From assembly GCA_029931535.1 (NCBI GenBank), contig JAQPZY010001498.1, positions 1,388,501 through 1,452,500 of the forward strand: a stretch of DNA of 64,000 bases. The letters are read 5' to 3'. The position numbers and the translations under genes were made by a program. Every line of letters starts with the position of its first letter. The stretch's first letter is position 1. Below are positions 48,606 through 59,554 of this stretch, piece after piece. The notes beneath the pieces are model-generated. The model did not search any database, was not told the DNA's origin, and was given only the letters and a program-made list of their open reading frames with translations. The stretch is from Margaritifera margaritifera. Taxonomy: Eukaryota; Mollusca; Bivalvia; Unionida; Margaritiferidae.

Positions 48606-50196
48606 TTTTGTATTTATTGCATACCTCTTCTTTTACGTTTTTGTTTTTAAAAATAATTTTAGCTTTACTGTATGAATCAAGTTCAAAACGAATTGGGATT
48701 TATAAAAGTTCGATTCACAATGTTTATAAATATTTACGCGCGGACGTCAAAGAAGTTACCTAAGTAGTAAGACACTGGTTGTGTGATACAGAAATACGGA
48801 TTAAACAGATGTATCGAACCCCAGATCAAGCATGTAAGAATGAAATGGGCATGTAATAAAGCATTTTAAGGAATTTTGGGGTCTGCAGCTGTCGTCAACA
48901 TAAATATGGGAAACTGACCGTAGCCATAATTCTGTCAGCTCGTAGAGGATAAGATGATGGCCTGTATCGAACAAAACTTTGTACAAATGTAAATATACAA
49001 GTACTCAATGTTTGTCAACAACCAACACATCTGCTGTGCACACCGTTATAGAAAGGCAGCATGAAAAAATTGAAAACAAATAACACGGTTTAAACATAAC
49101 TCTTTGTTGGCCACCTGATAAATCCATTATACCAGAGTTTATTACTTATCTACTGCATGTATAAATGTAGTCTTAAAAAAAAAAAATGTAATTGTTTTTT
49201 GTTTGTCGTGATGGCAATCTACATTTTCGTTAAACTTAATGGTGCCTTATTTACATAAGTATTTGTAATCTATTCACTGGTTTTAAGATCACAATTTTCC
49301 TCACATTGAAACACTCACTATATGTATGAAAACCTTCTATATTGTAAGAGTACTAATTATTTTAAATACAATGTAACCAAAAATAATTTTCGTCTGCAAT
49401 TATTTTTACAGTATCATGTATCAATGTGAACATTATGGTGGATAAAACCGCACTTAAAGTGAATATTCCTTTATATTTCTTTCAAAGTTAAGCATGTAAC
49501 TCCCTCCAATTAGTAAAGCCAATAAATTATTACATCTTTCGTGTGTTTATTGATCATCTTGCACACTGCTTTTCATATAGCATTATATAAATCAACAGTT
49601 ACCTTGTAATAAAATAACACACCTTTCATATTTCTAAGGTACAATTTCCATTTTGTTAATCTATAATACAAGCATTTAATTTATTGGGCTGTCCTCATCT
49701 CAATTGATTTTAGTCATTAATAGTACAATTATAAATATAAATTCGGAATCATCTTTTTTAAGTCTAGGTAAGCAAAATTTGAAAAGAAAATTAATAAAGG
49801 CACAAAAATTTAAAAGTTTGCTACGTAGATAAAAATTGCAGTTTTAAAAAATCACACTTCTGCATGATTTAAAAGGCAGAGTCAAACTAGAGCAATCAGA
49901 AATTATCTCGCCTTTTGCATATTGCTTAATTTCAAATAGTAATATTTTAGAATGTTACGCCCACTGTCAACCCACCAATAGGAGAGTGACCCAGAGAAAT
50001 CCATTTTAGATTCAAGTCTTGTAAAAAAAGTGCAATAAAATTGTGACTTTAATTGAGTTTTCGTACAGCTTACCTTTTGGCTCGTATCCTTGCCCCCCCC
50101 CCCCCCCCCGGCGCCTTTCCCCCTAATGGAAACATAACAGAGATTTTCATGAATGTACACCGGTACACCGAGTGGATTAGGCGAAGATAGAGGTGA
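48606..50196. other. No gene seen
   Basis: AT-rich DNA with a C homopolymer at about 50093-50109. The 119-codon minus frame at 49903-50262 overlaps that tract and the next MITE and is incidental. Confidence 0.5.
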
Positions 50197-50204
50197 GGAT
50201 AGAC

Positions 50205-50351
50205 CAGGGGTCTCCAAACTACGGCCCGCAAAGTGTTGTTCTTTTTTAAAACGGTTTTGCATATATTTAAATTTTTCACAGTCGCTTCGGCCCGCAAACC
50301 CGCTTCAAAAATCTAACATGGCCCTCGTCTTATAAAGTTTGGAAACCCCTG
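50205..50351. mobile_element. hAT-like MITE, 147 bp
   Basis: The ends are CAGGGGTCTCCAAACT and the complement of CAGGGGTTTCCAAACT. GGCCCGCAAA occurs near both ends. Perfect 8-bp flanks GGATAGAC at 50197-50204 and 50352-50359. Confidence 0.95.
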
Positions 50352-50359
50352 GGATAGAC

Positions 50360-51504
50360 GGAAGGACAGAGAGACAGAGGGTTTCACAACATCGCAATAC
50401 TTTTTGAAAATGTGCCGGGATAATGAATATTGAATGAGATGGAAGCATTAATTTCTGGAAAGACTCTCTGCACATATAGTGACAAAATTATCTCGATGAT
50501 CTGTTTAAACCGATCTTAAACTATTAACAATTAACAATTTTAATAGATTTATGCAACAAGTCTCTTACTTCAAAAAGATTTTCTATTTTCAAACATATTT
50601 TACATCATCAAGTCTGGAATTGATTTCTAACAATAATTGAATCGATCAAAAGAGGAAAACACCTACTAGTAGCATTTATGCGTTCTCTTTCTCCAGTTTT
50701 ACGTCATTTCTGTCAATGACAAACACAATCATTATCAGTGACAAATGGCAATTTTTTTACCCATTTTCCTAAGTTCAGCCAGAGGACCATTAAGTTATTT
50801 TGAATCAAGTACCTGATATCAATCTGAAATACAAAGCCCAATGTAAAGCGTGCTTTGATCTCATTCTTTACTTGTCATTTCACTTAGAAATAACAGCTTC
50901 ATTGCATTAGACACTATTCATGCCGCCGTTGAATTCGAGCAAATATTTAAAAACTTCGACATGTCATGGAAAATTCGAAGAAAACACATTCTAATAAATA
51001 TTCACGCAGGGAGGTTTACAAGATTTATGAATTATTCCAACATCGTTCGGATTGATCCTGATTGTTAGTAAAATAGTTATAGTGAAGCCTGTACCATTAG
51101 AATAAAAGTCTTTCGATTGCTGAGCTGTGTGACAGAGCCGGATTTTATTGTTACGTTTAATCAGTGTCCATGGGACCCCTATAACGAATCTATTATAAGT
51201 CCGTATTTGCAGCCTAATCAGCCTGATATATAATTCCAATTACTCTTTCTACCCCGCTGCGCACCACTGCTAGAGCTGAAAGTTATTTTTTTATTCTGGT
51301 TTGCAATAAACATGGAGGTATAGAAATAACTCACCATGTTCATCGATTATGGTGTCTGATTTGTAATAAAAGGCAATCATAATTCATATCAAAGTCACCA
51401 TGCCTACCTGATGGCGTTTAGGGATGAACGTGAAATACTACGGAGATGTAGTAACTAAATGTGCTCAGATGTGTCCATTCTGATACGTATTGGGTTTTAG
51501 ATGC
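50360..51504. other. No supported feature
   Basis: No long frame, transposon end or array recognised. Confidence 0.5.
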
Positions 51505-52290
51505 GACCATGGCATTGGAATATGGTAAGTAAAAACGTTAGAGTTTTCTTTTCCTAGTTTTGTTTTAGAATTTGTAAGCCATGGAATATGGTAAGTAAAA
51601 ATGTATGCCATTTTTTCAATTTTTTTATTTTACAGTGTTTAAGCCGTGGAATATGGTAAGTAAAAATGAAAGAATTTTTTTCCATTTTTGTTTAACGTTG
51701 TGTAAGCTGTCGAATATGGTACGTGAAAATTAACGAGATTTTGTTCCATTTTGTTTTAAGAGCATAAGTGCATTTTTTTTACCAACTTCTTTTGGTAACT
51801 GAACGATTTTTATTAATCGATCAAACACAGATCGGAAAAATTGTGATTTTAGATTGAAAAACTTGTAACCCTCTAAGTTCTTACTTTGATTACTGCTATT
51901 CTAGCTGTTGCAAATAAGAGTACCAATGTCATAAATAAACCCTGTTCTCGTATGAAAATAATAAAGGGTGTTTTATATGTTGGATATGACTTTAACGTTG
52001 GAATATGATAGATAAATATGTATAAGATATTTCCATTTTTGTTTTAGATTGTGTAACTTTTTTCTCAGATTTTCTTTGACAACTGAAGTCCTTTTAATAA
52101 TCAATTAAGCACAGATGGAAGAAAATTGAAGCAACAAACTGCTACTCTTTGAAGATTGGTAGATTTTTTTAAAAAGGTTCTCACTCAACAAGTTCTTCGT
52201 GTAATTACTGCCGTTGTAGCTGTTGCAAAAGGAGCACAAATGTTACAAATAGACGCTATTCTTATATGAAAACATCAATTCGAATGAACT
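51505..52290. repeat. Diverged tandem array, 65-70-bp unit, within a larger duplication
   Basis: GGAATATGGTAAGTAAAAA recurs at about 51516, 51584 and 51649, with a changed copy (CGAATATGGTACGTGAAAA) at about 51713 and another (GGAATATGATAGATAAATA) near 51998. The block from about 51700 to 51960 is echoed at about 52000-52290 (AACTGAA.G.TTTT.TTAAT.., TTACTGC(T/C)(A/G)TT, TAGCTGTTGCAAA), implying duplication of the array with its flank. Confidence 0.75.
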
Positions 52291-52609
52291 ATTGCTTTGT
52301 TTTTCCACTTTGTTTACTGCATGCTATTTACAGCAAATATTTAAAACAAATGAAAAGTGCACGAATTCATAATATCACTCTCTTAAGGAATAATGTGATT
52401 AAGGTAGGTACGACTTGGGTGACTTTTTTCTGAAAAATATTTTCAATTTTCTATACGGTAGCAAACTCAGTATGACAGTTTAAATGACTTAGCATTATAA
52501 ATGTCGTAATTTGACGTATAATCATATATCTTTCTATAATAAAATTTATAAAAGTAAACTCGTAATGTTTAAAATTTTAATTAGCACAGAATAATTCGAT
52601 TTCAGGAAG

Positions 52610-52614
<5 letters not shown>

Positions 52615-52676
<62 letters not shown>
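52615..52676. repeat. (AT)n microsatellite
   Basis: About 62 bp of AT. Confidence 0.97.
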
Positions 52677-52680
<4 letters not shown>

Positions 52681-53150
52681 GATACTTTATTATAAAAAGA
52701 TGAAGATAATTTTTCTTAAACAAGGTATGAGCGTGCATAATTTATTATAAGGTCGTATTACGCGGATAGTATGGATGCGTGCGTGTGTGCGCTGCGGAAT
52801 CTCACAGCTTTAATTTTTAGTTCATGACATCTATGCACAGACATTGCATACTTATAAATACGACATCAACTGTACACATCATACTGTCCACTAGAAATTC
52901 AAAATACAGTCTCACTTAGTCAACACGTTATATTCCGTAGAATTTCACTATGTCTATATTTTGTCGTATATTAAAACTCCTTATGTATCCACTTGAAACA
53001 ACTGAAGATTCCTTTCATGGTCGTCACTGTGCTGAACTGAAATGAACACTTTAACTGAACTAACTCCAATCCGAACTGAACAACTGACTTTTTCAGAATT
53101 AGATGACTAAGTCATTGATCCATTGTGGTCTGTGTAACGCATGACAGTTT

Positions 53151-53184
53151 ATCTTCCATCTTTGAAAATTGAAAGATGGAAGAT
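53151..53184. repeat. Perfect 13-bp hairpin
   Basis: ATCTTCCATCTTT and AAAGATGGAAGAT surround an 8-base loop. The word GATGGAAGATGAA recurs at about 53235, so this is part of a small repeat cluster. Confidence 0.9.
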
Positions 53185-53777
53185 GAACAGATTTAAAACG
53201 CTTCCATCTGCAATCTTTTGTCTCTAAAGATTGAACGATGGAAGATGAAAAGACAACGATTCAATCTTAGAAAGCATCTTAAAACCACCAAATGCTAACT
53301 GTGTACACTTAATGTCTCCTCAGAACATTATCAAGATAAGCGCAAGAAGAAAAAAGAGAGAGAGTTTCCATGTTTTCATCTTTTATCATTTTTCAGGATC
53401 CAAATCTTGACAAATTGACATGTTTGATAATGAGAAGGTCTTCATCTTTTCTTGGCCTTTCACACTTCAGTTATTATCACCAAGTGACAACAGTCCTTCC
53501 CAAATTTGTATCTACCACTTCTACAACGAGATAACATACTACGTTACGCTTTTCTGAAACTATTTCAAGCATCCTCTTTGTTTCAATTGATGATTTACCA
53601 AAGTTGTCTCATAATTGTACTGTTTTATTCAGTATGTCCCTCTTAAAGTTTTCTTTGAATGTTATCCGTCGGATCAAATGATGTTGCTTTAGAATAGAAT
53701 GAAGTCACAATTCAAGTGCGTCTTCCTGTAATGCAGCACCGCAATTTTACGGGTACTTTCCACATTACAATACTACT

Positions 53778-53932
53778 CAGTGGCGTGCGAAGGGTCAATG
53801 GCGCCCGGGGCGACGATGACGGTCCAAATGGGCAGAATACGAGGCCCAAATTTTTATAAAATCTTTTGGCGCCCCAAAACCTCTGGCTCCCGGGTCAACG
53901 GCCGCCCCCCCACCCCGGTTAGTACGCGACAG
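53778..53932. mobile_element. hAT-like MITE, 155 bp
   Basis: The ends are CAGTGGCGTGCGAAG and the complement of CTGTCGCGTACTAAC (imperfect). The interior has GGCGCC repeats. Flanks ATACTACT (53770-53777) and ATACTATT (53933-53940) match at 7 of 8. Confidence 0.82.
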
Positions 53933-53940
53933 ATACTATT

Positions 53941-55074
53941 AACCAGTAAACAAATACTAAATAGAAACGTTTCAGCTGCGACGGGTCACATTATGCGACA
54001 TAAAAGAAAGTATTATATTTATGAAACAATACAGAAGATATTTACGAAATCGCTGCATGGAGACGAATTAATTTTTTCTTGGTCAGGAAAGATATATCAT
54101 TTCTCATGAAAAGTTAATCAAGTACATCTTTTTTTTTTTCCTTCTGTCTTTTTTACAACTATTCAAATTCTTGTGACGTTTAATGTAAAGCAAAAAAGTA
54201 ACCAGAAATGCATTTCTCACCAAACGTTAATCAAGTAATTTATTTTACGACTGTTCAAATTCTTGTGACGTTAATGTAAAACATAAATGTTTTATTCAAC
54301 AGTATGCAGAAATGTAACATTATGTTTGTAGTCTTTTCATCAGGTACTAATTGAAATATATAAAACTATATTAATTAATTACTGATATAATGTTTGAAAG
54401 AATTAAACGTGCTTTTGCTATGATTAGGATTTTAGTAGGGCTTTTCATTGAGCTAAGGTTGTTTGTGGGCAGGCTATATTGCAAACTTGGACTGTATATA
54501 CATATTTGTCACAACAGCACATCAAGTGAATATACACGTAGAGGGAACTTCACAAATATGAAAACTTATATCAACTTGTATGTTAGTAGTCTATCTGTTT
54601 TTATCTCTCCATTCTTTCCTCCTTTTACCCCAAACTATTTGCTTTATTATAACCTTAAGATTTTGAGTCCTCAATCTATTACTAAAATCTCTTGCCAAAT
54701 GCTTCATCGGTTTCTGGAGTCGTATTTTCTACAAAACTGCTACCCTTTGACAGTAAGGCCGTCTAACAGTTTGATGATGACGTTGCATTTTGCGCTTAAG
54801 TCATCGAGTGACTTCGATCAAATGTAGTGTTTCAGATTCTATCTTTTTCTCCACAAAACTCTTTACAGTGTTCAAAAGTATGAATGTGTTGGACTAATCC
54901 AGTATTCTTGTGTTCTTCTACGGCCCGCTATGGTAATAGTTAGCAGTTAGAAAAACCTAGGTTCTGGGAAACTTAATCTATTCCATCAAGTTTAAACCAG
55001 TTAACCAAGTTTTCAACCACCTTAAACTTGTTGTCCAAATTTGTAAACTAAAATCAGCTTCTTTTTCTTTTTAC
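53941..55074. other. No recognised gene
   Basis: A 145-codon plus frame at 54390-54827 begins with a hydrophobic, basic stretch (MFERIKRAFAMIRILVGLFI) and continues without any recognised domain. A short direct repeat of CTCACCAAACGTTAATCAAG and GACGTTTAATGTAAA phrases occupies 54100-54290. Confidence 0.35.
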
Positions 55075-55430
55075 TTTATGAAAAACCCTAGGCCATACCC
55101 TTCCTATCCTCCAAGTTTTTATTGAAAACCAAAGGCGACTGGTCTTTCAAATCTTATGAAAAAAAACCTGGGATACCTAGGCCACATACCTGACAAATTG
55201 TATTTAAAACCCTAGACCGCACTCTTTCTATCCTCCAATTTTGTTATGGAAAACCCTGGGGTACAGCCCTTCAAAATTGTATGAAAAACCCTGGGACACA
55301 TACGCTACTGGTCTTGAACATTTTATGAAGAAATAATCTGGGCCAGTGACATTAAAACTTTTTGGGATAAAAAAACTGGGCTACTGGTTTTTCAACATTT
55401 TATGAAAAAACCTGGTCCAATGGACTTGAA
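55075..55430. repeat. Degenerate array of TATGAAAAACCCTGGG units
   Basis: About eight units of 38-60 bp, each with a (T)ATGAAAAA(A)CC(C)TGGG core followed by CT(A)CTGGTCTTTCAA or CCTTCCTATCCTCCAA variants. Unit length varies, so this is an old minisatellite. Confidence 0.8.
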
Positions 55431-55904
55431 TTTCATCAAAACCTATGAACCAGTGACATACAAAATTTACAACAGTAATTAGATTAATTTGTACTAGGAA
55501 TAAATACCAACTGAGTAAATAATATAATACCAACAGTTGATAAACGGTCTGCAACAACTAGTCAGAAAATAGATTATGAAGTAACAGAACTAGGGCAAGA
55601 AAAGGTTAGTAATAATTATGTAGAAAGGGCTAGTAAACAATAATGACAAAATTGTCGTACCTACAGCCATACCTACAACTAATATATGTCATGATATAAA
55701 CGATATAGATCTTAAAACATGTGTATGATTGCAGAAGCTGGTGTAATTTACTTTTTGAAATAGATTAACTAGCTGATTAATAGTTTAGTTAATCTCTAAT
55801 CCTTTGTGTTACTACAAATAAACGGTTTAGCACACTTGCAGAGAACAAGATCATTAATGCATGAATTAACCAAATGACATTGTCAGCTACTAAAGAAATA
55901 CTTT

Positions 55905-56110
55905 TTCCGGCTAATGTTAAAAGCCAACTTTGTTACACTACCAGTTATACCAAGCAATACTGCTGCTGCCTTTTTTTTTTTGATCAAAGTTAAACAAATA
56001 GTAGGCAACATTTTTCAAACCGTTTTTGCATTTGTCAGTGAACAAATCAGCGTTCCCGCTACTACCAGAGCTGCTACTGGCGCTAACACTACTGCCTCCT
56101 ACTGTTATTC
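55905..56110 (-). pseudogene. C-terminal part of element hydrophobic protein
   Basis: The minus-strand frame, after a Ser/Gly-rich stretch, reads KAAAVLLGITGSVTKLAFNI and then a basic KKYFF end. The Ala/Leu/Gly/Ile-rich helix suggests a membrane or membrane-piercing segment. It directly follows the 56089-56271 frame in another register, so the two are probably parts of one gene or of adjacent genes. Confidence 0.4.
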
Positions 56111-56271
56111 CTGCGAAAAAATTTTTTTATTGTAAGAGCAAGAGTTGCTGCTATAATGCCAATAGCTGTAAAACCAGTAGCAATTGTAGCACCTTTTTCT
56201 TTGAACATACGTGTTAACCTTTTACCTAATGGTAACTTTTCTTTAATTTTAAGATTTACTATGTTGAACAT
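56089..56271 (-). pseudogene. Element protein with basic lead and hydrophobic helix
   Basis: A 60-codon frame starts at ATG (56269-56271). It reads KLPLGKRLTRMFKEKGATIA and then a 20-residue hydrophobic segment (GFTAIGIIAATLALTI), ending in KKFFRR. Its ATG lies inside the last codons of the upstream frame, which stops at 56259-56261, a 13-bp overlap typical of compact viral genomes. The counterpart at 846-1106 has the same design and the same overlap. The function is unknown; a membrane-interacting virion protein is a guess. Confidence 0.55.
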
Positions 56272-56399
56272 TTTGCAAAGTTTTTAGCCGTATGTGTTAC
56301 ATGGCCAAGTATTTCTGCTCTTGTAATTTCAGTGTTTTGCAAAAGTTCTTCTAAGTTATCTTTTTTAGCTGGGTCTTTTTCTTTAGCAATGTCTTTTTA
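56259..56399 (-). pseudogene. Charged helical element protein, C-terminal fragment
   Basis: The frame of 46 codons is coding-like (KDIAKEKDPAKKDNLEELLQ then NTEITRAEILGHVTHTAKNF). It ends in TAG at 56259-56261, overlapping the next gene's start. Upstream it runs into TAA at an A-run, consistent with a frameshift. The counterpart at 1085-1378 occupies the same place relative to the hydrophobic gene. Confidence 0.45.
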
Positions 56400-56454
56400 A
56401 AAATATATTTTCTATATCGTTTTCAAACCAATCAAGGTTTTTTTTTTCATTTAC

Positions 56455-56710
56455 TTAATTTGTGAAATAGCTACTTCCGTTGCATCCGCATTACCCCTTA
56501 ATTCTCTTTCTTCTTCCGGTTTAAATAATCTCGCAGATTGTTCATCCATTATAGTTTCTGCGTCTCTTATTTGATTGTCAAATGACCCATTTTCGTTAAT
56601 TACGTTCATTTCTATATCATCAGGAACTATTATGCGTTTTCTGAATACACGTTGCCTGATTATAACTTCTGGCTCTAGAGGATATATGGTTGTAACTTCT
56701 GGTTATAATT
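56455..56710 (-). pseudogene. Hydrophilic element protein fragment
   Basis: The open frame reads PLEPEVIIRQRVFRKRIIVP, DDIEMNVINENGSFDNQIRD and so on to ATEVAISQIK before TAA, about 80 codons with no start codon in frame. It is rich in Glu/Asp/Arg with no low complexity, so it is probably a real coding relic. It could form the N-terminal portion of the next frame downstream. No domain is recognised. Confidence 0.45.
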
Positions 56711-56743
56711 GGTGCATTCTATTTCCTCAGTAGCTTTATCTTT

Positions 56744-57174
56744 TTAAAGCCAGATTTGTTCTTTCTGTCCATTATAATGTATCAAAAAATTGCATCCACC
56801 TGTTTGACTAAATATAATGTTAAGTGATAAGATTGTTTTTAGTTTCCCTTTATAAGAAATTTGAATATTTGTTTTACCTATTTGTTGGTAGCACATTGTT
56901 GCTTCATTAATCTTTAAATCATTTTTATTTAAATCATATTGTGTTTCATCTATTTGCAACGCATCTAAGAGTTTTTTTTTAAAAGATCAGCTACTCCTAT
57001 ATTTAATTGTTGAGCTCCTTGCTGATTGGTTACAAATCCCTCATTTGATAAATTATCAGTTAAAGTATCAGAAAAATAATTTTCGCTAAACTGATCTACA
57101 ACATCATCTTCATCAAAATTTTCTTTGTTAAAAGCAAGATTTTCAAACTCTTGACCAGAACCACCTAGCACCAT
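56744..57174 (-). pseudogene. Putative element structural protein, frameshifted at an A-run
   Basis: Two minus-strand frames abut. The first, with ATG at 57172-57174, is acidic (GSGQEFENLAFNKENFDEDD, NQQGAQQLNIGVADLLKK) and stops at 56965. The second (56744-56959) continues with DETQYDLNKNDLKINEATMC and QISYKGKLKTILSL. They meet at a run of A residues on the minus strand (56973-56981), the usual place for a slip, so they are likely one gene with one frameshift. The mixed beta-like second part could be a structural or DNA-binding protein. I cannot name it. Confidence 0.45.
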
Positions 57175-57300
57175 GTTACATTATTTAAATGGACCAAAAC
57201 AACTTGAAAAATAATAAGGTTTTGTAGAATCTGAGCAAGATATTGGGTCAGTACTATAAATGAAGACGGAATAAGATAAACCTACAACAGGAGTTAAAAA

Positions 57301-57718
57301 TTAGTATTGCAAATGATACATACAAGGAAATAAACGTAACTGACAAACAGTTGTACAAAATGGATTTAAAACAAATAAAGAAAACATATAAAATATTAAT
57401 GCTACATCACCGTAAATATCAAAGTCATTATCAGATGTAATAATACTAGGAATAACATCTTTGATGAGTACATTTCTTCCAATTGATAACATAAACGAAT
57501 TCCATAAAGAATTAAAAGAAGACTATTTAACAAGAAACAGAATTATATACTTTAATGGGGTTTTATCTTTTAGGTTTGAAATACTAATGTCAGCATTAAA
57601 TGTTAACTTGACAACTTTTAAGCATATCAATTTTAAAATACAAAGAGATGAAAACCTGGATGTCATTTATAGCACAACGACGCAGAACCTGTCCCGTCCT
57701 ACTAGTTCTATAAATTAG
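57301..57718 (+). pseudogene. Unidentified element frames preceding the integrase
   Basis: The plus strand carries a short frame (INVTDKQLYKMDLKQIKKTY, to about 57438) and then an 85-codon frame from 57461 (MSTFLPIDNINEFHKELKED, RIIYFNGVLSFRFEILMSAL). Both look coding rather than random. They lie in the same direction as, and just upstream of, the integrase remnant. The family is not recognised. Confidence 0.4.
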
Positions 57719-57799
57719 TATCAGTCAGAACTACTACATTAATTGTTTTCATTAAATTACGACAAAATCTATTTACGCTTAACAAGAATAGTATTTAAG

Positions 57800-58813
57800 G
57801 GATCAATACTACGATCCTAAAAGTCCAGTTGCTTTCGCAAATATTAATCAATTGTGGAGGCAAATTCAACAGGATAGCAAAGCAAGAGGAAAAGTGAAGA
57901 GGACAGTGAAATAAGGGCTAAGATTGATGAAATATTCCGAACTTAAATATTGGCTGTTAAAGCAGTCTACTTATACATTGCACATTCACCCCACCCTTCC
58001 CCCAAATAAAAAACAAACGAGAGAGATTTTCATACAGAATTGTTCATGTTAGTCATGCAGATCACCAATTCCAGACAGACATAGTTGATAAGAAAATATA
58101 TCAAAATTTTAATATTGGTTATTGGTATATTTTAACTGTGATAAGTGTCTTCTCAAAATATGCCTGGGATAAGAAAGTAAAAGCAAAATCGGGAGATGAT
58201 ATACACGGCGCTTTTTCTATAAATATTTAGTGAAAGAAAATCAGAAAAAAATCCAATTTGATGAAGGAAAGGAATTGTATGACGTAAAAGTCAAGGTATA
58301 ATTCGATAAAGAATTTTTTTAATAGTTTTCCACTAACTAATGCATGTAGTGGAGAGATTTAATCAAACCCTTAAGAATAGAATGTAGAAGTATTTTAATG
58401 AAAACGAAACCAGAAAATGGGTACATATATTACAAAACCTTATTGATGGATACAATAGATTACATCACAGATTAATAGATATGTCGCTAACTGAAGCCAG
58501 TAAGCCTAGCAACAGGTCAAAAGTATAGATTAATGTACTCGGCTGCCTTACAACTGTTGTCTATGGAACACCCAAATATAAAACAGGTGAGCAAATCAGG
58601 ATCTCGAAATATATGTCTATTTTTCCTAAAGGTTATCTTCCTAGTTCCATGGAAGCGATTTTTACAATCAGAGAAGTAACTTTAGGAGACCCTGTATATA
58701 AATTAGAAGACTTAAAGGAAGAGGATATTGAGGGAATATTTTATGAGGAGGAGTTATCTCTATACGACAAGCATGATGACGTCTTCAGGTCTGAGAAAAC
58801 TGTAAAACAATAA
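57800..58813 (+). pseudogene. Retroviral-type DDE integrase (F54H12.3-like), broken
   Basis: The N-terminal segment (DPKSPVAFANINQLWRQIQQ; later LLKQSTYTLH) is followed by the catalytic core. The first Asp is in FQTDIVD (58078-58080), with YWYILTVISVFSKYAW after it; the second Asp is in QFDEGKELYD (58260-58262); the Glu is in HVVERFNQTLK (58352-58354). An in-frame TAG lies at 58385-58387, then KYFNENETRKWVHILQNLID. A C-terminal SH3-like part begins GYLPSSMEAIF and continues VYKLEDLKEEDIEGIFYEEE to TAA at 58811-58813. Every catalytic residue is visible, but frames change several times and stops intervene, so no protein can be made. It would have inserted the element's DNA. Confidence 0.85.
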
Positions 58814-59089
58814 AAACAACGAATCCCCTAAAATATGTCCTGGTAAAGGACTAGGTACTACAAGGGTCAAATTTGGCCCAACAACCAAAAAGCTCTAAGT
58901 TTTGTACAAAGACTCTTTAGGATGCATTTTGTGCAGAATAATAAAAATTTGGTTGAATTCAATCAAATTATGTATGCTGGAGGCACCAAAAGTTTATCTA
59001 CATAAAATGATGTTACTTCTGGTTCCATTACGTTATCGTGATTTTAATGACGTCATGCATGCAAATTTATATTTTTAAAGACTTGTTGA

Positions 59090-59092
<3 letters not shown>
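58814..59092. other. No supported feature
   Basis: AT-rich flank of the element; no terminal inverted repeat or second boundary recognised. Confidence 0.5.

Positions 59093-59165
<73 letters not shown>
59093..59165. repeat. (AT)n microsatellite
   Basis: About 73 bp of TA. Confidence 0.97.
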
Positions 59166-59168
<3 letters not shown>

Positions 59169-59289
59169 AATCACGTGGACTATAGGATTTTGAAAAAAGA
59201 CTTCTGCAAATATCAACAAAACATAAAAAAATCCATAAGAAAAAATATTTATTTTATGCTAGGCATTGAATTACTGCATTTTCCGAGTG

Positions 59290-59345
59290 AAATAATTGTG
59301 ATATTTCACTGCAGTGAAAAATATGATATGTTTTCACTGACCGTC
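59290..59345. repeat. Cluster of overlapping palindromes
   Basis: A perfect 16-bp palindrome TTTCACTGCAGTGAAA (59304-59319) is flanked by further AGTGAAA.../...TTTCACT inverted copies. The core equals that at 13749-13766. Confidence 0.85.
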
Positions 59346-59394
59346 AATAGAGATGGATAACATTATCGGTAAGAAATTTCAATCCTTTTTGTAA

Positions 59395-59465
59395 GATCCT
59401 TGCCTGTATGTAAAGGTTAAGGTCGCTGCTTTGCATCCAAGCGAACCGAGTTCAAATCCAGGATG
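59395..59465 (+). mobile_element. Degenerate tRNA-like SINE head
   Basis: GGTTAAGGTCGCTGCTTTGC...GAGTTCAAATCC resembles a tRNA A-box/anticodon/B-box series but lacks pairing stems, and an A-rich tail (ATAAAAAAAATT) follows. Weak call. Confidence 0.4.
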
Positions 59466-59554
59466 TTATAAAAAAAATTAATTGTTGTTTTGTCTTCTGT
59501 TATACCTTCAATTGGGATATCTACTGATATTTTATGTGCAAATAATGCAAAAAA

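Larger units (their letters stand above)
55900..58850. mobile_element. Virus-like DNA element with retroviral-type integrase, degraded (copy 2)
   Basis: Several small frames on the minus strand (55.9-57.2 kb) face away from a broken integrase on the plus strand (57.8-58.8 kb). The combination of a retroviral-type DDE integrase close to the transposon-derived F54H12.3 group with small hydrophobic and charged proteins resembles Polinton/Maverick-like or other virus-derived elements; placement is by recall. No polymerase, packaging ATPase or terminal inverted repeats were found, so limits are approximate. Homopolymer frameshifts and stops show it is dead. Confidence 0.6.

Noticed and set aside
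54390..54827. 145-codon plus frame as a membrane protein gene
   Set aside because: Only a short hydrophobic start; the rest is unremarkable AT-rich translation, with no family, and no splice support.
57301..57492. Minus-strand 63-codon frame as an element gene
   Set aside because: The plus strand at the same place has the more coding-like reading; the minus frame is its shadow.
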